Assembly: GCA_033763575.1 (NCBI GenBank)
Contig: JANRKF010000015.1
Coordinates: 1-42,427, forward strand
From: JANRKF01 sp033763575
GTDB lineage: Bacteria; Pseudomonadota; Alphaproteobacteria; Rickettsiales; SXRF01
Direction: 5' to 3'
DNA: 42,427 nt
The translations under genes were made by a program, and so were the position numbers. Numbering within the stretch: position 1 is the first letter of the stretch; every line of letters starts with the position of its first letter. The notes under the pieces are model-generated. The model did no database searches and was not told the DNA's origin. It saw only the letters and a program-made list of their open reading frames with translations. Positions 39,946 through 42,427 of this stretch are shown in pieces.

Positions 39946-40227
39946 CTAGTGATAATCGATGAATCTGACTTCGTAAGCGTCCCCGTTCTCAAACCGAAAA
40001 ATGATACGCCACTGCTTGTTGACGCGGATGCTGTAAAACCCCTTCAGGCCTCCCTTGAGCGCCTCCAGTTCATTGGCAGGCGGAACACGCAACGCGCTCA
40101 AGGCCGGTGCGGCGTCGATCATGCGCAGCTTGCGCCGCGCCGCCCGCTGCAAATCGATATGCACGCGGCGAACGGCGTTGCCGCGAAAAATCGATTCCGT
40201 CGTTTCGTCAGCGAAACCCTTAATCAT
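39946..40227 (-). CDS. higB: HigB-family ribosome-dependent mRNA interferase toxin
   Basis: 93 residues of RelE fold: MIKGFADETTESIFRG, LRVPPANELEALKGGLKGFYSIRVNKQWRIIFRF and EVRFIDYH. HigB toxins cleave mRNA on the ribosome. The toxin gene precedes the antitoxin gene, the usual order for higBA. The ATG has no ribosome binding site and lies where transcription should begin, suggesting a leaderless message. Confidence 0.92.
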   Translation of the reverse strand: MIKGFADETTESIFRGNAVRRVHIDLQRAARRKLRMIDAAPALSALRVPPANELEALKGGLKGFYSIRVNKQWRIIFRFENGDAYEVRFIDYH

Positions 40228-40233
40228 GGAGTA

Positions 40234-40263
40234 ATTATAACGCGCAGCGTAATATTACGTCAA
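40234..40263 (-). promoter_or_regulatory. higBA promoter and operator
   Basis: On the minus strand TTGACG (40258-40263), an 18-bp spacer and TATAAT (40234-40239) form a near-consensus sigma-70 promoter. The perfect palindrome CGTAATATTACG (40248-40259) overlaps the -35 box and spacer, an ideal place for HigA repression. The predicted start of transcription is at or next to the higB ATG (40227). Confidence 0.7.
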
Positions 40264-40519
40264 GCGGAATATACCGCCGGGATTTTGGTGATTTTAGAGC
40301 CGCTTGTCATTTTAGAGCCATCAGCCCGCGAAGCGGCATCCCATATAAGTTTTGCCTTCAAAATCATGGGGATATAAAATAATTCAAAAAAAATGCATCC
40401 TCCCCCTTCCGTGACACATTCGGGCGTGGGATTCTATAAATATAGACTCACAGAAATGTGTCCCCGCCACAAAGCACTCGCCGTTTACAGCAAGGCGTAG
40501 GTGTGAATGTCCACACGAC
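40264..40519. other. Gap between higBA and the PAS gene
   Basis: No gene seen. It holds two copies of ATTTTAGAGCC (40291-40301 and 40309-40319) with 18-bp spacing and otherwise AT-rich sequence. It would carry the 3' end of the PAS gene transcript. Confidence 0.4.
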
Positions 40520-40957
40520 CTAAAACTCCCTCCCCGAAAACCCGATGACGATATGCGTCACCCCCCGTATCGCGCTGCCGAACGGCATGAAACACGCCCG
40601 GTATTTCACCAGCTTCGCACGCGGGTTGATAAACTGGTTCTCGTCGATGAGAAAGGCTTTGGACGCGACGATACCGTCCAGTTTGTTGATGAGGATATTG
40701 AGCGGATATTCGCTGGCCCTGGGGTTCATCATCTGCCCGGTCGGGTCGCTCCCATATAAATCCACGATTTGCGAGCCCATGAACATATAATGGTAATTCG
40801 TGCCGCCCTGCGCCGCAAACACCCCCATTTGAATACATTGCTGCCACATATCCTCGATCGTGTCGGGATTAAGCTGCTGGATTTCCGGCATCTCGCGCCC
40901 GCGGCGGATGAGATTCCAATAATTCTCCAGCCGTGTGACGAGGCGTTTATCTTGCAT
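40520..40957 (-). CDS. PAS-domain protein (PAS_5 type)
   Basis: 145 residues that resemble the alphaproteobacterial PAS_5 family: RLENYWNLIRRGREMPEIQQLNPDTIEDMWQ at the start and a domain-length core ending FGSAIRGVTHIVIGFSGREF. The protein is a single sensory-type domain without an output module. Ligand and partner are unknown. It diverges from ileS. Confidence 0.75.
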   Translation of the reverse strand: MQDKRLVTRLENYWNLIRRGREMPEIQQLNPDTIEDMWQQCIQMGVFAAQGGTNYHYMFMGSQIVDLYGSDPTGQMMNPRASEYPLNILINKLDGIVASKAFLIDENQFINPRAKLVKYRACFMPFGSAIRGVTHIVIGFSGREF

Positions 40958-41034
40958 AAATACTTGTCGTTTTTAGATAAAAGAAGTAAAGAGGCCTTCT
41001 TTTAACAGTATATAGCAAAACCTGTCCACCTCTT

Positions 41035-42427
41035 ATGCCGCCGAAAACCAACCACTATCCCGACGCCGACCAGAACCCGAACTTCCCCACGATCGAAAAG
41101 AATATCCTGGATTTCTGGCAGAAGGAGGGCATTTTCCAGCAGTCTCTCGATAAAAGCGGCGAGGCAAGCAGGCCGAGCGAGCCATCAGCCAGCGAAGCTG
41201 CGTTCCATGCGTCCGCAGCAGGCGGACGCGGGAACGAAAACGAATATGTATTCTATGACGGCCCGCCATTCGCCAACGGACTTCCGCATTACGGCCACCT
41301 GCTCACCGGCTTCGTAAAAGACGTGTTCGCCCGCTACCAGACGATGCGCGGCAAAAAAGTCGAGCGCCGCTTCGGCTGGGATTGCCACGGCCTACCCGCC
41401 GAAATGGGCAGCGAAAAAGAGCTGGGCATTTCGGGCCGCGCCGCCATCACCGCCTTCGGCATCGATAAATTCAACGAGCATTGCCGCACCTCGGTCATGA
41501 AATACACCGCCGAATGGGAGCAATATGTCACTCGCCAAGCCCGCTGGGTCGATTTCAAAAACGACTACAAAACCATGGACACGAATTTCATGGAAAGCGT
41601 CCTCTGGGCGTTCAAACAACTGTGGGACAAAGGCCTCGTCTATGAAGCCTACCGCGTCATGCCCTACTCATGGGCTGCGGAGACACCGCTGTCGAATTTC
41701 GAGACGAAGCTGGATAATTCGTATCGTGAGAAAGAAGATAAGGCGATCACGGTTGCGTTTGAACTGAACACGCCGCCGCACGGTGCAGGTGATGCTGATA
41801 AGTTTTATGTGGCTGCTTGGACTACTACCCCTTGGACTTTACCATCAAATCTAGCATTGGCAGTTGGTGATTTGGAATATGTATGCGTGAGAGCGAATCA
41901 TCCAGAAAAAGACAACATATCTGAATGTCACGTTGTTTCAAAGAAAGCAGCTTTGGATTATGAACAGGCCTTAAAAAAACAAGGATATAATGTTGTTGAA
42001 GCATATTCTCAAATGGAGCATATCGCCGAAAATCGTAGTTGGATTGAGCTCTCAAAACATGATTTGGTAGGCCTCTCCTACACCCCCCTCTTCCCGTATT
42101 TCGCCAACCACAAACACTCGTTCAAAATTCTCGATGGCTCCTCTTTCGTCACCGATGGCGACGGCACGGGGATCGTGCATATGGCGCCGGGCTTCGGTGA
42201 GGAAGATCAGAAATGCTGCGAAGCTAATGGTATTGAGGTGGTGGTGCCGGTCGACGGTCAGGGAAAATATACAAATGAAATTTTTGATATTCCGCTTAAG
42301 CCCTCTCCCTCTGGGAGAGGGTTGGGTGAGGGCGAATCTCGCTCTGTCGGTGCAAGTGGCAGGCCACACCCCAGCCCACAACCAGAGGGAGATGGGGTTA
42401 TGTATATCAAAAGCCTAAAACTCAACG
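41035..42427 (+). CDS. ileS: Isoleucyl-tRNA synthetase, N-terminal part (cut by window edge)
   Basis: The frame is open from the ATG at 41035 to the edge, 464 codons. Class I signature HYGH (85-88) is inside FYDGPPFANGLPHYGHLLTG, then RRFGWDCHGLPAEM and the editing-domain entry AAWTTTPWTLPSNLALAVG. The form is that of the eukaryote-like IleRS also found in Rickettsiales, which is usually insensitive to mupirocin. Two segments look inserted: residues of about 43-66 (EASRPSEPSASEAAFHASAA...) and 423-454 (PSPSGRGLGEG...). Both are repeat-derived and in frame. Confidence 0.93.
   Translation, partial: MPPKTNHYPDADQNPNFPTIEKNILDFWQKEGIFQQSLDKSGEASRPSEPSASEAAFHASAAGGRGNENEYVFYDGPPFANGLPHYGHLLTGFVKDVFARYQTMRGKKVERRFGWDCHGLPAEMGSEKELGISGRAAITAFGIDKFNEHCRTSVMKYTAEWEQYVTRQARWVDFKNDYKTMDTNFMESVLWAFKQLWDKGLVYEAYRVMPYSWAAETPLSNFETKLDNSYREKEDKAITVAFELNTPPHGAGDADKFYVAAWTTTPWTLPSNLALAVGDLEYVCVRANHPEKDNISECHVVSKKAALDYEQALKKQGYNVVEAYSQMEHIAENRSWIELSKHDLVGLSYTPLFPYFANHKHSFKILDGSSFVTDGDGTGIVHMAPGFGEEDQKCCEANGIEVVVPVDGQGKYTNEIFDIPLKPSPSGRGLGEGESRSVGASGRPHPSPQPEGDGVMYIKSLKLN
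41161..41232. repeat. In-frame palindromic insertion 1 in ileS
   Basis: It encodes a low-complexity Ser/Ala/Glu-rich peptide between SLDKSG and NENEYVFYDG, where Rickettsia-type enzymes have only a few residues (from memory). It contains a perfect 8-bp hairpin GCGTCCGC/GCGGACGC (41209-41216, 41222-41229). Confidence 0.6.
42301..42396. repeat. In-frame CCCTCTCCC-type palindromic insertion 2 in ileS
   Basis: It starts CCCTCTCCCTCTGGGAGAGG and ends with a degenerate inverted copy near 42367-42396 (AACCAGAGGGAGATGGGG at the end). It encodes PSPSGRGLGEG and continues to PQPEGDG before the protein resumes at VMYIKSL. The CCCTCTCCC/GGGAGAGGG unit is a widely seen dispersed bacterial repeat, from memory. 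Confidence 0.7.

Overview
The window looks like chromosomal DNA of an alphaproteobacterium. GC content is moderately high by eye. There is a dcw-type cell wall cluster, a two-frame prfB with a programmed frameshift, an rne/amidase neighbourhood, and an IleRS start that resembles the eukaryote-like (Rickettsiales-type) enzyme. Ankyrin, EF-hand and FG-GAP proteins hint at a host-associated or otherwise interactive lifestyle, but the species cannot be named from the sequence.

Layout. (1) 1-9882, minus strand: the peptidoglycan cluster murF-mraY-murD-ftsW-murG-murC-murB (murB cut by the window edge). Extra cassettes sit at its gene junctions: mntA-hepT between mraY and murD, a GIY-YIG nuclease cassette between murD and ftsW, two small membrane proteins between ftsW and murG, and hicAB between murG and murC. 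Several junctions are ATGA overlaps. (2) 10043-16382, plus strand: an unknown protein, a pseudokinase with a membrane protein, a carbonic anhydrase homologue lacking two of its three zinc ligands, and a three-gene partner-switching module (STAS, HATPase, REC-PP2C). (3) 16391-20842, minus strand: mnmA and a large pilin-like/FG-GAP protein. (4) 20870-28496, mostly plus strand: prfB, small and EF-hand proteins, an ankyrin/EF-hand protein, a TPR protein, ispE. (5) 28506-36388: a DsbA-like protein, BepA-like protease, an unknown protein, RNase E, a Phd/RelE toxin-antitoxin pair and an AmiC-type amidase. (6) 36339-42427: a membrane glycosyltransferase-like protein, metC, a second GIY-YIG cassette, higBA, a PAS protein and the 5' part of ileS.

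Two themes deserve attention. First, two small GIY-YIG nuclease genes (5049-5339 and 39277-39561) are each bounded by inverted copies of a palindrome of the form GTCAT-stem-loop-stem-ATCCA. The second cassette is also bracketed by a perfect 36-bp direct repeat carrying the metC ribosome binding site and start codon. This looks like a compact mobile unit of about 360 bp that inserted into the 5' end of metC and left metC intact. A solo palindrome of the same general form lies at 38022-38057. Second, low-complexity or palindromic repeats of several different families are inserted in frame into housekeeping genes (murD twice, mnmA once, ileS twice), resembling the Rickettsia palindromic elements described within coding genes.

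Four toxin-antitoxin pairs (HicAB, MntA-HepT, Phd-RelE, HigBA) occur in 42 kb, two of them inside the cell wall operon. No rRNA, tRNA, CRISPR array or transposase gene was recognised.
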